From Pseudomonadota bacterium (GTDB lineage: Bacteria > Myxococcota_A > UBA796 > GCA-2862545), in assembly GCA_005776945.1 (NCBI GenBank), contig SXOB01000051.1:1-64000 (forward strand): a stretch of DNA of 64,000 nucleotides, given 5' to 3'. Each line of letters begins with the position of its first letter. Position 1 is the stretch's first letter. The notes beneath the pieces are model-generated. The model was not told the origin of the DNA. It worked only from the letters and a program-made list of their open reading frames with translations, and did not search any database. Position numbers and translations under genes: made by a program. Below, in pieces: positions 26,527 through 34,995 of the stretch.

Positions 26527-27492
26527 TCAGGCCGCGAGCAGGCCTCTGACCTCGCCGACGAGCCGTTCGAGATCCGCGACCCGTTCAGCGTCTGCGCGCG
26601 ACCCCAGCAGCCTCACCTGGCGTGACCGGTGCGCCAATTGCGTCGCGACGGCGACATAGCGGTCGGGGTCTGAACAAGCGCCCGCCCAACCCGGCTCGCG
26701 GCGTCCCCACCACCGCACGAGATTCGGCAGGTGTTCCAGGGGCAACAAGCCGCGCGCCGCCCAGCGCTCCAACTCTTCGCGAAGACTGTAGGCCTCGTGG
26801 GCGAGCGCAAACTGGAACAGGGCGAAGGCCGCGGCCAGCTCAAACGGGAACAAGAGGAGGTCGACGGCAAAACCCGGAAAGTCGCCGCGCATGTCGAGCG
26901 CGATGAGACCATTCCAGGTGGCGTGGATGACGAAGGCCACCGCCAGGCCCGCCAACGCGCCCGCCGCCATCGCGGGTCCTCCACGAAAGCGGGTCAACCC
27001 GACCGCCGCGCCAACGAAGGCCGTAGCCGTCGCATGCATGAGGCCGCTGTAGAAGGTGCGGAGCACAACCGTGCCGCCCCACACGAGGGGGTCCCCGCTC
27101 GCACCCACAAAGTACACGAGGTTCTCGGTCATCGCGAAGCCGAGACCTGCGACGGCGCCGTAGACGAAGCCGTCCGCCGTGTTGTCAAAGGCCCGGTTCC
27201 AAACCACGAAGACCAGGAAAAGCGCCTTGGCGGGTTCCTCGATGGCCGGAGCGACCACGCTCACCCCCACCCACTCGGGCAAATGACCGAAGATCGCGTG
27301 CAGCACGACCAAGGCCGCGGCGCTGCCAAAGATGGCCAGGACAACGGCGCCCATCGCGCCCCAGGCAAAGGTGAGGCCGATGAGACCCACGGGTTCGCGG
27401 TCGTAGCGATCCAGCCACCAGACGATGGCGGCAAAGGTGGCCATCGGGGCCACGGCACAAACGAACGAAAACGCGACGAGAAGTAGGGTCAA
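26527..27492 (-). CDS. prsW: PrsW-family intramembrane metalloprotease
   Basis: A 321-residue polytopic membrane protein. It contains the PrsW catalytic motifs: VVAPAIEEPAKAL (EExxK), GFAMTENLVYF, the His in LMHATATAFVGAAVG and FVIHATWNG. PrsW of Bacillus subtilis cleaves an anti-sigma factor within the membrane; here the substrate is unknown. The C-terminal 85 residues are soluble, Arg- and Glu-rich and not part of the core. Its ATG overlaps the stop of the Ala-rich membrane protein gene (ATGA), which places it in the cluster with a CPBP protease and a UvrA paralogue. Confidence 0.88.
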   Translation of the reverse strand: MTLLLVAFSFVCAVAPMATFAAIVWWLDRYDREPVGLIGLTFAWGAMGAVVLAIFGSAAALVVLHAIFGHLPEWVGVSVVAPAIEEPAKALFLVFVVWNRAFDNTADGFVYGAVAGLGFAMTENLVYFVGASGDPLVWGGTVVLRTFYSGLMHATATAFVGAAVGLTRFRGGPAMAAGALAGLAVAFVIHATWNGLIALDMRGDFPGFAVDLLLFPFELAAAFALFQFALAHEAYSLREELERWAARGLLPLEHLPNLVRWWGRREPGWAGACSDPDRYVAVATQLAHRSRQVRLLGSRADAERVADLERLVGEVRGLLAA

Positions 27493-28004
27493 CGCCTCTT
27501 CTTGCCCTTCTTCTCTTCTTCCACTGTCGGGCGTTCGATGGTCGGGAGGTCATCCAAGACGGCTTCGGCTTGGGGGGGGGGCGGAGGAGGAGCCACCTCG
27601 GGTTCCGGCACCACCTCGGGCACCGGCGCTGGGCGCGCAAGGGCGTTCGGCGAGGCGCGTGGGCGCGGGGCCGTCGTCGACGCCGCGCCAACCGCAGGGG
27701 CCGCCTCAACCGTGGGTTCCGCAGCCACGTCCGCCGCCACAGGGGCGACGCCGGCGACGTCCTGCGCGCCCTCCGCGGTCGCCTCGGCGGCGGCTTCCGC
27801 CAACGCTACGGTCTCCGCCTCCGCATCGGCTGCGGCGGCGGCCGCGGCCTCCGCAGCGAGACTTTCGACAGCGGCAGCGTCGTAGGGGCCCTGATTTTGA
27901 TTCGCGACGAAGATCGCGACGGCGACGCCAATCACCGCCGCTGCGCCCGCGAAAGCGAAGGCGGCGAATGCGACCGCGACAATGACGATGACGGCCTTCT
28001 TCAC
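27489..28004 (-). CDS. Ala/Pro-rich membrane-anchored protein
   Basis: GTG 28004 follows GGGGAGG by five bases, so the longer open frame to 28409 is rejected (171 residues). The N-terminus VKKAVIVIVAVAFAAFAF continues into one long transmembrane segment (to about 35). Then comes an Ala/Glu-rich, probably helical or coiled-coil stretch (45-95), a Pro-rich part with EVAPPPPPPQAE, and a very basic end, EEEKKGKKRR. The layout recalls TonB-like or energy-coupling linkers, but there is no TonB domain. The stop overlaps the prsW start, so they are coupled. Function unknown; it may be a substrate or partner of PrsW (speculative). Confidence 0.65.
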   Translation of the reverse strand: MKKAVIVIVAVAFAAFAFAGAAAVIGVAVAIFVANQNQGPYDAAAVESLAAEAAAAAAADAEAETVALAEAAAEATAEGAQDVAGVAPVAADVAAEPTVEAAPAVGAASTTAPRPRASPNALARPAPVPEVVPEPEVAPPPPPPQAEAVLDDLPTIERPTVEEEKKGKKRR

Positions 28005-28009
28005 GACGG

Positions 28010-28016
28010 CCTCCCC
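28010..28016 (-). promoter_or_regulatory. Ribosome binding site fixing a GTG start
   Basis: Minus-strand GGGGAGG, five bases before GTG 28004. It decides between this start and the long open frame that continues upstream. Confidence 0.7.
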
Positions 28017-28023
28017 GTTCGCG

Positions 28024-28740
28024 CTAACGCCTGCCCGAAGGGGCCGCGAACGCAAGCGCGGCGAGCACGGTGGCCACCGAAGCGGCCGCCACTCCCGACA
28101 CGGATGGCGCGTCGGAGAGCCAACCGACCGCCACACCGTTGTGGACCGCGTGCGCCGCGACGGCGGCCACAACGCCGCCGCGAAGCCTGACGAGGCCGAA
28201 CACCGCCGACACCGGCAACAGTGCCGCCGCCTGGAGCGGGTCGCCATGCCACGCCGCAAAGGCCAACGTCGTGACAAGCCATGCCAGCCAGGGGCGCCGA
28301 CCATCGTCGACCGCTTCCCAGAGGGCGCCACGAAATAGCAGCTCCTCACCGACCGGAGCCGCCGCCGTGAAGGCGACGGCGAGCGCCACCGGGCCCGCGC
28401 CGCCTTCACTCAGCCAGCCGCTGACCGCGCGCACGTGCCCGTCGTCCGCCCAATGGGAGAGGACCTCGGCGAAGGCATGGGAGCCAACGGCTGTCGCCAC
28501 GCCCGCCAGCGCCGCTGCGCCGAGCCAGGGGGAAGGACCACCCCACGCCCAAGGGCGCGGCGGACCGAACGCTGGATGGGTGACCACGAAGCGCGCCACC
28601 ACGGCCAGCCCTACGGACTGTAGAACGGTACCCAACGCGATGGACCCCGGCGTTCTCGAGCCGCTGACGGCCGCCACGGCGAGCGACACCACGGCGGCAA
28701 GCCCCACGAGCCATGCGATTCGGGCGGTCCGATCGCTCAT
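28024..28740 (-). CDS. CPBP (ABI/Rce1-like) intramembrane protease
   Basis: The 238-residue protein (from ATG 28740) has about seven transmembrane helices. It carries the CPBP motifs: PVGEELLFRGALW (EExxxR), FAAWHGD (FxxxH) and AHAVHNG (HxxxN). Such proteins act as membrane proteases on CAAX-type or bacteriocin-type substrates; in bacteria most are uncharacterised. The ATG overlaps the UvrA-like stop (ATGA at 28737-28740), so the nine extra residues from 28767 are not used. The Ala-rich gene follows after 19 bases. Confidence 0.88.
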   Translation of the reverse strand: MSDRTARIAWLVGLAAVVSLAVAAVSGSRTPGSIALGTVLQSVGLAVVARFVVTHPAFGPPRPWAWGGPSPWLGAAALAGVATAVGSHAFAEVLSHWADDGHVRAVSGWLSEGGAGPVALAVAFTAAAPVGEELLFRGALWEAVDDGRRPWLAWLVTTLAFAAWHGDPLQAAALLPVSAVFGLVRLRGGVVAAVAAHAVHNGVAVGWLSDAPSVSGVAAASVATVLAALAFAAPSGRR

Positions 28741-30920
28741 CCAGCAACCGAAAGGCGGTCGTCGCATGCGCCCGCAAAGTCAGCGTCCGAGGTCGCGACG
28801 ACGACGGCGGCCCCCCTGTCGGCCAACGTCCACAACAGCCGCAGGAGGGCCACGGCGTCGTCGGGATGAAGGCCTCGCGTGGGTTCGTCGACCAGCACGA
28901 CGGTCCGTCCATCCACTTCGCCGCGCGCCAACGCCCGGGCAAGCCGAAGCCGGTTCGCTTCGCCGCCGGACAAGGTCCGCGCCGTGCGACCAAGCGGCAA
29001 GTGGCCAAGCCCCACGTCGCGCAGTGCCCGCAGGGGCAGCGCAAGTTTGGGAATGGACGCGAGTGCCACGAGGGCGTCACTCGCCCGCATCTCGAGCACA
29101 TCGGTCGGTGACCGACCGGCCCAGGCGACCGTCAGCACGTCCGCGGCGTACCGTCGGCCCTCGCAGACCCCGCAGCGCACCCACACTTCCGCGAGCAGCT
29201 CGACCTCGACGCGCCGCTCGCCAGTGCCAGCACACGCCTCACACCGGCCCCCCGGCGAACCGAGGGAAAAGAAGCTCGCCGCCAGCCCGCGCGCGCGCGC
29301 CTCTGGCGTCGACGCGAACAACTCGCGCATCGGCGTCCAAAACCCGACGTAGGTGGCGACGAGGCTGCGCGCGACGCGCGATGCGCTGCCTTCGACACGC
29401 AAGACTCGCTCGAAGGGCGCTGGCGCAGCCTCGACCTGCCTCAGGAAGGCTGACTTTCCACTGCCAGAGGGCCCGACGACGGCCAACACCCGGCCGCCCT
29501 TCGGGACCAACAGCGACTCCGATGCGCGCGCCGCGGGCCAGCGGGCTTGTCCCCCCCACCAACGGCCCGTCGCCGTGTCCGCCGTGGCCAACGCCGAAGG
29601 AGGGCCGACGAAGACGACACGCCCGCCTTCGGCCCCAGCCCCCGGCCCGAATTCGATCACCCAGTCCGCGGCGTCGACAAGCGGTCGACGGTGCTCGACG
29701 ACGAGTACGGTGTTGCCGTCGGCGACGAGTTCGCGAACGAGCGCCAACACGGCCGGCAACTCGGCGTCCGACAGGCCCGCGGCGGGTTCGTCGAGCACGT
29801 ACAGCACGCCCGACAGGCGTGCGCCAACAAGGCCCGCGAGGCGCACGCGACCCAATTCGCCATCGGACAAGGTGCCAACGCGCCGGTCCTGGGCGAGGTG
29901 GCCAAGCCCGAGCAGGCGCAGGCGATCGAGCCGTTCGACAAGGGCCGCTGCCGCCCCGGCGATGAGGGGGTCCGTCACGGTGACAAGGCGCCGACGCGCG
30001 GACTCGGCGTCGAGTCCCAAAGCGTCGGCAAATCCGAGGTCGCCCCATCGCGCCGCCAACGCGGCTGCCCCCAGGCCGGTTCCCCGACATGTCGCGCAGG
30101 GGACCTCTTGGGTGACGCCGACGCCGGCGCACAAGGCGCACCGTTCGGCCTCGTCGGGCCGGAACAAACGCGGCGCGATGGGTGCCACGGCCGTGGCGCA
30201 GGAAGGGCAACAAGACCGCACGACCGACGAGGACGCGACCTCGTCGACCGTCACCGTCACGATGCCGTCGCCCACACGCGCGGCGAGGCGCACGGCCTCC
30301 GCGAGCCGGCCCGCGCGGTCGGGACCCATTCGCAGCCGGTCCACGACGATGCGCCACGACGCGCCGGCCTTTGGCGCTTCCTCGATTCGGAAGACTTCGC
30401 CGTCGACGCGCACGCGGCTGAACCCCGCGGTCGCGATCGCCTCGCGCGCTGCTGCGCCTGCGCGGACGCCCGCTTCGACCGTGACCCGCGTCCCTTCGGC
30501 AACCCCGTGCAGGCTGGCGACGATCTCGTCGATGGCGACCACACGGAACGCCGTCCCGCACGACGGGCAAACGGGGGTGGCGCCGCGCCCGAACACGAGG
30601 CGCCAGAGAGACAATGTGTCGAGGATGCGGGCCACCGTCGCGTCGGATGGCAACGTCGCCGCCCGTTGGTCGAGGGCCACCGTCGCAGGCAGGCCGTCGA
30701 TCGAATCGACCTGCGGCCGGCTCAGCAGGCGCCCAAGCCGCGTGTCGTGAGCCGCCAACGCCGTGAGGTAGCGGCGGCGCGCCTCGCCATGCAGCGTCGC
30801 GAACGCGAGGCTCGACTTCCCGGACCCGCTAGGGCCGATGAAGGCCACGAGACCGCCTGTCGGCAGATCGAGGTCGACGCTGCGCAGGTTGTGCTCGCGC
30901 GCACCGCGAACCTGGATCAT
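28737..30920 (-). CDS. UvrA paralogue (short, UvrA2-like ABC ATPase)
   Basis: A 727-residue double ABC ATPase of the UvrA family, which binds damaged DNA in canonical members. Two Walker A motifs GPSGSGKS (29-36 and 483-490), zinc-type Cys pairs at 118/121, 238/241, 261/264 and 275/278, a second zinc region CEACAGTG...CGVCEG, and signatures LSDGELGRVRLAG (351-363) and LSGGEANRLRLAR are visible. The first signature has Asp where LSGGE is normal. The protein is about 200 residues shorter than UvrA (about 940), mainly by loss of inserted domains, as in UvrA2 or resistance-type paralogues. It starts a cluster with two intramembrane proteases. Confidence 0.88.
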   Translation of the reverse strand: MIQVRGAREHNLRSVDLDLPTGGLVAFIGPSGSGKSSLAFATLHGEARRRYLTALAAHDTRLGRLLSRPQVDSIDGLPATVALDQRAATLPSDATVARILDTLSLWRLVFGRGATPVCPSCGTAFRVVAIDEIVASLHGVAEGTRVTVEAGVRAGAAAREAIATAGFSRVRVDGEVFRIEEAPKAGASWRIVVDRLRMGPDRAGRLAEAVRLAARVGDGIVTVTVDEVASSSVVRSCCPSCATAVAPIAPRLFRPDEAERCALCAGVGVTQEVPCATCRGTGLGAAALAARWGDLGFADALGLDAESARRRLVTVTDPLIAGAAAALVERLDRLRLLGLGHLAQDRRVGTLSDGELGRVRLAGLVGARLSGVLYVLDEPAAGLSDAELPAVLALVRELVADGNTVLVVEHRRPLVDAADWVIEFGPGAGAEGGRVVFVGPPSALATADTATGRWWGGQARWPAARASESLLVPKGGRVLAVVGPSGSGKSAFLRQVEAAPAPFERVLRVEGSASRVARSLVATYVGFWTPMRELFASTPEARARGLAASFFSLGSPGGRCEACAGTGERRVEVELLAEVWVRCGVCEGRRYAADVLTVAWAGRSPTDVLEMRASDALVALASIPKLALPLRALRDVGLGHLPLGRTARTLSGGEANRLRLARALARGEVDGRTVVLVDEPTRGLHPDDAVALLRLLWTLADRGAAVVVATSDADFAGACDDRLSVAG

Positions 30921-30944
30921 CCGAGGCCCCTGCGAGGGTCGACC

Positions 30945-31808
30945 CTATTGGCACCAGTCCGGCAACGTGTCCAAAGCGGTGGGGCCCACGGGGCTCGGCG
31001 TCCCGAAGGACTGCACGAAGAGGAATTCCGTGACAGCGACATCCCAGTCGAACGGCAACGAGTGACCCAGTCCGTGATCACAGCGGACCACCGTGTGCCC
31101 GTCGCCCTCGAGACCCTCGGCAAAGTCGAGCGAGGTCTCCTCGAAGTTGACCTGGATCATTCCCGCGTCGTACCCATCGTCCTCCCCACCCCAGGCGACG
31201 AGCACGGGAATGGCGGTGGCTGGAGTGCTGTAGGACATGCCAACGGCGGGCCCCGTTCCGCCGGAGAACGTCAACGTGCCGGAGAAGACGTCGGAGCGCT
31301 CCATCGTCAGGAAGGTCGTCCAGAGTGCGCCAAAGGAGAAACCCGTACTCACGACGCGGTTGAGGTCCAGGTCGAACGCTTGGTCGGCGCAGGCGCGGAC
31401 GTCGTCAACAAGCAAGAGATCGTTGCCGCCACCCGACAAGTAGTCCCAGGTGACCAACAACGGATTCAGGCTGTAAGGCGCGACGACGAGCATGTTGTTC
31501 TGGCGCGCAAGGGTCTCCAGGTCCAGCGCATCAGAGAAATTGTCGGCGCTGTCGCCCAACCCGTGCCACGCGAACATCAGGCCTACGGGCCCGTCGGGCT
31601 GTTTCGGCCAATAGGCGACGATCTCGCGATCGACGCCGTCAACCGTCATCGACTGGTCGCCCCCCGTTTTGAACTTCGGGCAATCTCCAGAGGGCTCACC
31701 GACCGCGCGGCCCGCGAACGGCGCCGTCGTCGGGCCGTCTGTGGCCCCGTCGGTCCCCGTTCCCGCCCCGTCGTCCCCCGCACAACCCATCGCGATGGCG
31801 AACCACAT
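30945..31808 (-). CDS. Lipoprotein with alpha/beta hydrolase (esterase/depolymerase-like) domain
   Basis: A 287-residue lipoprotein starts MWFAIAMGCAGDDGAG with Cys9; GGGAGG lies six bases before ATG 31808. A short Gly/Thr/Asp linker leads to an alpha/beta hydrolase of the LpqC, feruloyl esterase or PHB depolymerase type: FAWHGLGDSADNF (oxyanion hole), nucleophile Ser in STGFSFGALW, acid in VAWGGEDDGYD and His in CDHGLGHSLPFDW. It is probably a secreted carboxylesterase; the substrate is unknown. The UvrA-like gene starts 24 bases downstream and may be cotranscribed. Confidence 0.82.
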   Translation of the reverse strand: MWFAIAMGCAGDDGAGTGTDGATDGPTTAPFAGRAVGEPSGDCPKFKTGGDQSMTVDGVDREIVAYWPKQPDGPVGLMFAWHGLGDSADNFSDALDLETLARQNNMLVVAPYSLNPLLVTWDYLSGGGNDLLLVDDVRACADQAFDLDLNRVVSTGFSFGALWTTFLTMERSDVFSGTLTFSGGTGPAVGMSYSTPATAIPVLVAWGGEDDGYDAGMIQVNFEETSLDFAEGLEGDGHTVVRCDHGLGHSLPFDWDVAVTEFLFVQSFGTPSPVGPTALDTLPDWCQ

Positions 31809-31914
31809 CGGGCGCCTCCCGACCGTGATCTACCGCGGGGGCCCCTGACCGTCCGCGTGGTGCGCTTGCAGGCTGCCGCGGCCGTTGAAGTCGAAGTCCC
31901 CGCCGCCGCCCCGC

Positions 31915-32610
31915 TCAGTGCTCCGACTCCCCCCCTTCGCCCTTCTTCTTCGGCGGCCCGATTACCCACGTCACACCCGCGCTTACGGCCAGTTGGTAGG
32001 GCGGAATCGGCTCCGCAAGCACCGGGAGGCGCGCCGTGGCCGTCAACCCGACTCGGTCGGACACGGTGAACGCTCCGCCTGCGACGGCCGCCAACTCGGT
32101 GAATTGCCCAAAGCCGGTCTCGTCGCTCGTGCCGGCGAGTCCGCTGACCCCGACGAACGGGACCGCCACCCCGAGTCGACGGGCGAGTGTCAGGTCCGAA
32201 CGAAAGAAGGCCCCCTGCCGCACCCCGTCGCGACCGCGAACCAACGGCGTCCGCCCCAGCCCCTGGGCCGCGACGACCCATTTGCCCCCGCCGACCACTT
32301 CGACGCCAAAGCCGGGGTCGACGCTCCCCGTCGTCCCCGGCATCGCGATTCCGCCGGAGAGCGAACCCCCTGTGGGAAGCCACGGCCCCAAGTGCAAGCG
32401 AATTCGCAGGTCGTCGCGCCGAACGGGCGCAAAGCCTGCGGTCACCCACAAGTCGCGGACCGCACCCTGCCCATGCGCCACGATCACGGAGGTCATCGCG
32501 CGGGCGCTCCACGCCTCCGCAAGCGCCACCTCCGACCGCACGCCGCCGTCGACTTCAACCAGCCCATGGGACGTATGGAAGCCGGCGATCCCCATCGCCT
32601 CGAGGGTCAC
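31915..32610 (-). CDS. Outer-membrane beta-barrel-like protein, main part of an interrupted gene
   Basis: The open frame from GTG 32610 gives 231 residues, rich in Gly and alternating beta strands, for example LRIRLHLGPWLPTGG, WVVAAQGLGRTPLV, RLGVAVPFVGVSGLAG and YQLAVSAGVTWVIG, typical of small outer-membrane barrels. It has no signal peptide of its own. Upstream in the same frame there is one, at 32739-32683, cut off by TGA 32682-32680 and TGA 32673-32671. I therefore think this is the body of an interrupted gene whose intact start was ATG 32739. The last residues KKKGEGGESEH are polar. The C-terminus lacks the usual terminal Phe. Confidence 0.6.
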   Translation of the reverse strand: MTLEAMGIAGFHTSHGLVEVDGGVRSEVALAEAWSARAMTSVIVAHGQGAVRDLWVTAGFAPVRRDDLRIRLHLGPWLPTGGSLSGGIAMPGTTGSVDPGFGVEVVGGGKWVVAAQGLGRTPLVRGRDGVRQGAFFRSDLTLARRLGVAVPFVGVSGLAGTSDETGFGQFTELAAVAGGAFTVSDRVGLTATARLPVLAEPIPPYQLAVSAGVTWVIGPPKKKGEGGESEH

Positions 32611-32739
32611 CTGCCCCGGACCCGCTGGAGCGTCGTAGTTGGACCTCCCGACCGGGAGGTTGCCAGGGGCTCAAAGCCCTCACTGGGCAGAAGCGGGATT
32701 CGCGTAGGAGAGCAGCGCGAAAGTGAGAAGGCGACGCAT
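32611..32739 (-). pseudogene. Detached signal peptide with two in-frame TGA codons
   Basis: ATG 32739, preceded by GAGG at a six-base spacing, encodes MRRLLTFALLSYANPASAQ, a textbook SPase I signal. TGA follows at once, then Gly-Leu, a second TGA, then APGNLPVGRSNYDAPAGPGQ in the same frame, running straight into the barrel protein at 32610. Both TGA codons could come from CGA by a C-to-T change. Two hairpins lie here (32643-32660 and 32666-32680). Alternatives are a sequencing error or recoding. TGA is an ordinary stop elsewhere in the window. Confidence 0.6.
32643..32680 (-). other. Two hairpins within the interrupted barrel gene
   Basis: ACCTCCC/GGGAGGT with a four-base loop spans 32643-32660, and GGGCT/AGCCC with a three-base loop lies at about 32667-32679. 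Both fall between the two in-frame TGA codons and the barrel body. They could slow translation or transcription, or be chance in GC-rich DNA. There is no T-run, so an intrinsic terminator is unlikely. Confidence 0.4.
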
Positions 32740-32794
32740 GGATACCTCGATGGCGGCGGATTAATGACCGGCGCTTGGTGGAGCCCGTCACAAC

Positions 32795-33214
32795 GTGTCA
32801 ACCCGCCCCCGTTTTCATCTCGCCTTTCCTGTCGTCGACCTCGAGGCCGCCCGTCGATTTTACGTCGACGTGTTGGGCTGCGGCACGGGCCGCGAGTGTC
32901 CGGACTGGATCGACTTCGACTTCGAGGGTCATCAAATCGTGGCCCACCTCGCACCAGAGGAGTCCAGCGCGTCTGCCCACGACGTGGACGGCAAAGCCAT
33001 TCCGGTTCGCCACTACGGGCTGATCCTACCGTGGGACCGCTGGGAGCAAATGGCCGACCGGCTTCGTCAACACGGCATTCCGTTCCTCGTCGAGCCCTAC
33101 GTCCGTTTCGCTCGACAACCCGGCGAACAAGGCACGTTGTTTGTGCGCGACCCGTCGGGCAATGCATTGGAATTCAAGACCTTCCGCTCCGACGACGCGG
33201 TCTTCGCGCGATGA
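32795..33214 (+). CDS. VOC (glyoxalase-like) family protein
   Basis: A 139-residue protein starting at GTG 32795. The pattern FHLAFPVVDLEAARRFYVDVLGC at the N-terminus and the closing VRDPSGNALEFKTF are typical of the vicinal oxygen chelate superfamily (glyoxalase I, bleomycin-resistance and dioxygenase-like proteins). Metal ligands may be His8, His66 or His80 and Glu129 from the usual positions, but the substrate is not clear. It shares a 55-base divergent promoter region with the interrupted barrel gene, and its TGA overlaps the start of the MopE-like gene (ATGA). Confidence 0.88.
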   Translation: MSTRPRFHLAFPVVDLEAARRFYVDVLGCGTGRECPDWIDFDFEGHQIVAHLAPEESSASAHDVDGKAIPVRHYGLILPWDRWEQMADRLRQHGIPFLVEPYVRFARQPGEQGTLFVRDPSGNALEFKTFRSDDAVFAR

Positions 33215-34995
33215 TCTGCCTGTGGCTCGCCCCCTTCGCCCCGGCGCAGAACGTCCTGGCGCTCGCGTCTGACCTCACCCCCAACAGTACCGACGTCGCG
33301 GACAAGCTCGCAGACGAAGGCCTGACGGTCACGCGCATGTCGGTGGCGTCCGCCACGCCAACCCTCGCCGAGGTGCTCCCGTTCGACGCCGTCCTCGTTT
33401 ACGGCCAGTTCGCGTTCGGTGACGCCGCAGCGTTGGGCGACGTCGTGGCCGACTACGTCGACGCGGGCGGCGGCGCCGTCATCGCCCAGTTCGCAGCGAC
33501 GACTGGCCTGGACCTCCGAGGACGATTCAAGGACGACGATTACGGCGCGATGACCAGCGCGGGCGCGTTGGCTCCCGGCGAGCACCTCCTCGTCGCCGTC
33601 CTGCCCGACCATCCGGTGCTCGCCGGCGTCGTCGGCTTTCACGGCGGCAACGACTCGATCCGCTCCGGCGTGTCGTTGCGCGTGGGCGCGACCCGCGTCG
33701 CGAACTGGGACGACGGCGCCTTGTTGGCCGCTGAACATCAGCCGTCGGGCGCGGGCCGAGTCGTCGCCCTCAACCTCTACCCACCTTCGTCGGACGCGGT
33801 TCCCGACGGCTGGAAGGCCACCACCGACGGCGGCCGTTTGATGGCCAACGCGCTCACCTTCGCGGCGAACCTGGATGCCGACAGCGACGGCTACACGCGC
33901 GCCGGTGGCGACTGCGACGACTCGGATCCCGACCGCCATCCCGACGCCAATGAGACCTGCAACGGGCTGGATGACGACTGCGACGGGGCGCTCCTTCCCG
34001 ACGAAAACGACGGCGATGGCGATGGGTCGGGCCCATGTATGGGCGACTGCGACGACGCGAACGGCGCCATGGCCCCAGGCCTCCCCGAGATTTGCGACGG
34101 GCTCGACAACGACTGCGATCCGCTCACGGACGAGCTGTTGGATGGTGACGGCGACGGCGCATCCGTGTGCGACGACGACTGCAACGACACCGAGCCGACG
34201 ATCGGACCCGACGCCAAGGAAGCGTGCAACGGCGGCATCGACGACGACTGCAACCCGTTCACGGACGAACTTGGCGACGCCGATTTCGACCTCATCCCCT
34301 ACTGCGACGATGTCTGCGCCGACGGCCCGGACTTCGACGACATCGACGGCGACGGCGTCAGCGACTGGTGCGACCCCTGCCCCCTTGACGGTCCCGCGGG
34401 TGACGACGACGGCGACGGCAACTGCAACAGCGTCGACAAGTGCCCTGGGTACGACGACGATGCGGACCGCGACCTCGACGGCCTTCCCGACGCCTGCGAC
34501 CCCTGCCCTGATGTCCGCGATGAGCGCGACGCCGACGGAGACGGAGACGGCTTCGGCGGCGCTTGCGACTGTGACGACGGCGCCTCGGCCGCGTACCCGG
34601 GCGCGCCCGAGATGTGCGACGGCATCGACAACGATTGCAACGGGGTGATCGACGGGCCGACGAGCCTCGACGCGCTCGCCCTTTTCCCCGACGTCGACGG
34701 CGACGGCTTCGGCGGCGGCGAAGCCACGCTCTCCGACTGCGCGGCGGGTCCGGGAGCTGTGGGTGTCGGGGGCGATTGCGACGACACGAATCCGGCAGTT
34801 CGCCCGGCGGCGGTCGAGCAATGCAACGGCGTCGACGACGACTGCGACGGTGTCACCGACCCCCAATGCGATTCGGCCGACGAGGTGGAGCCCGCAACCT
34901 GCGGCTGCCGCGCGCCAGGGACACCGTCGCCGATGTGGGGCCTGCTCGCCGTGGCCTGGAAGCGCCGGCGCGCCCCCACCCGCATCAGGGCGTAG
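33211..34995 (+). CDS. Secreted MopE-type metal-binding-repeat protein with MYXO-CTERM-like tail
   Basis: ATG 33211 overlaps the VOC stop; 594 residues. It begins MICLWLAPFAPAQNVLA, a signal peptide cut near APA. Residues about 15-230 look like a ThuA or class I glutamine amidotransferase-like alpha/beta domain (AVLVYGQFAFGDA, GGGAVIAQFA). Then come at least six 'putative metal-binding' MopE repeats, each with DGDGD-type loops and C-N-G-x-D-D-D-C-D, expected to bind calcium. The end, TCGCRAPGTPSPMWGLLAVAWKRRR, resembles a MYXO-CTERM sorting signal (Gly-Cys, short hydrophobic helix, Arg cluster), though its helix is short. Probably surface-displayed. Confidence 0.85.
   Translation: MICLWLAPFAPAQNVLALASDLTPNSTDVADKLADEGLTVTRMSVASATPTLAEVLPFDAVLVYGQFAFGDAAALGDVVADYVDAGGGAVIAQFAATTGLDLRGRFKDDDYGAMTSAGALAPGEHLLVAVLPDHPVLAGVVGFHGGNDSIRSGVSLRVGATRVANWDDGALLAAEHQPSGAGRVVALNLYPPSSDAVPDGWKATTDGGRLMANALTFAANLDADSDGYTRAGGDCDDSDPDRHPDANETCNGLDDDCDGALLPDENDGDGDGSGPCMGDCDDANGAMAPGLPEICDGLDNDCDPLTDELLDGDGDGASVCDDDCNDTEPTIGPDAKEACNGGIDDDCNPFTDELGDADFDLIPYCDDVCADGPDFDDIDGDGVSDWCDPCPLDGPAGDDDGDGNCNSVDKCPGYDDDADRDLDGLPDACDPCPDVRDERDADGDGDGFGGACDCDDGASAAYPGAPEMCDGIDNDCNGVIDGPTSLDALALFPDVDGDGFGGGEATLSDCAAGPGAVGVGGDCDDTNPAVRPAAVEQCNGVDDDCDGVTDPQCDSADEVEPATCGCRAPGTPSPMWGLLAVAWKRRRAPTRIRA

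Noticed and set aside
27489-28004. TonB protein
   Set aside because: It has an N-terminal anchor and a Pro-rich part, but the conserved C-terminal TonB domain is missing.
32611-32690. tRNA-like segment (CTGCCC/GGGCAG ends and a T-arm-like GGGGCTCAAAGCCCT)
   Set aside because: There is no D-arm, the middle hairpin has no seven-base anticodon loop with T33, and the acceptor has only six pairs. The frame of the barrel gene explains the bases better.
32795-33214. Antibiotic resistance (bleomycin/fosfomycin) protein
   Set aside because: Only the general VOC fold is visible; there is no specific resistance signature or resistance context.
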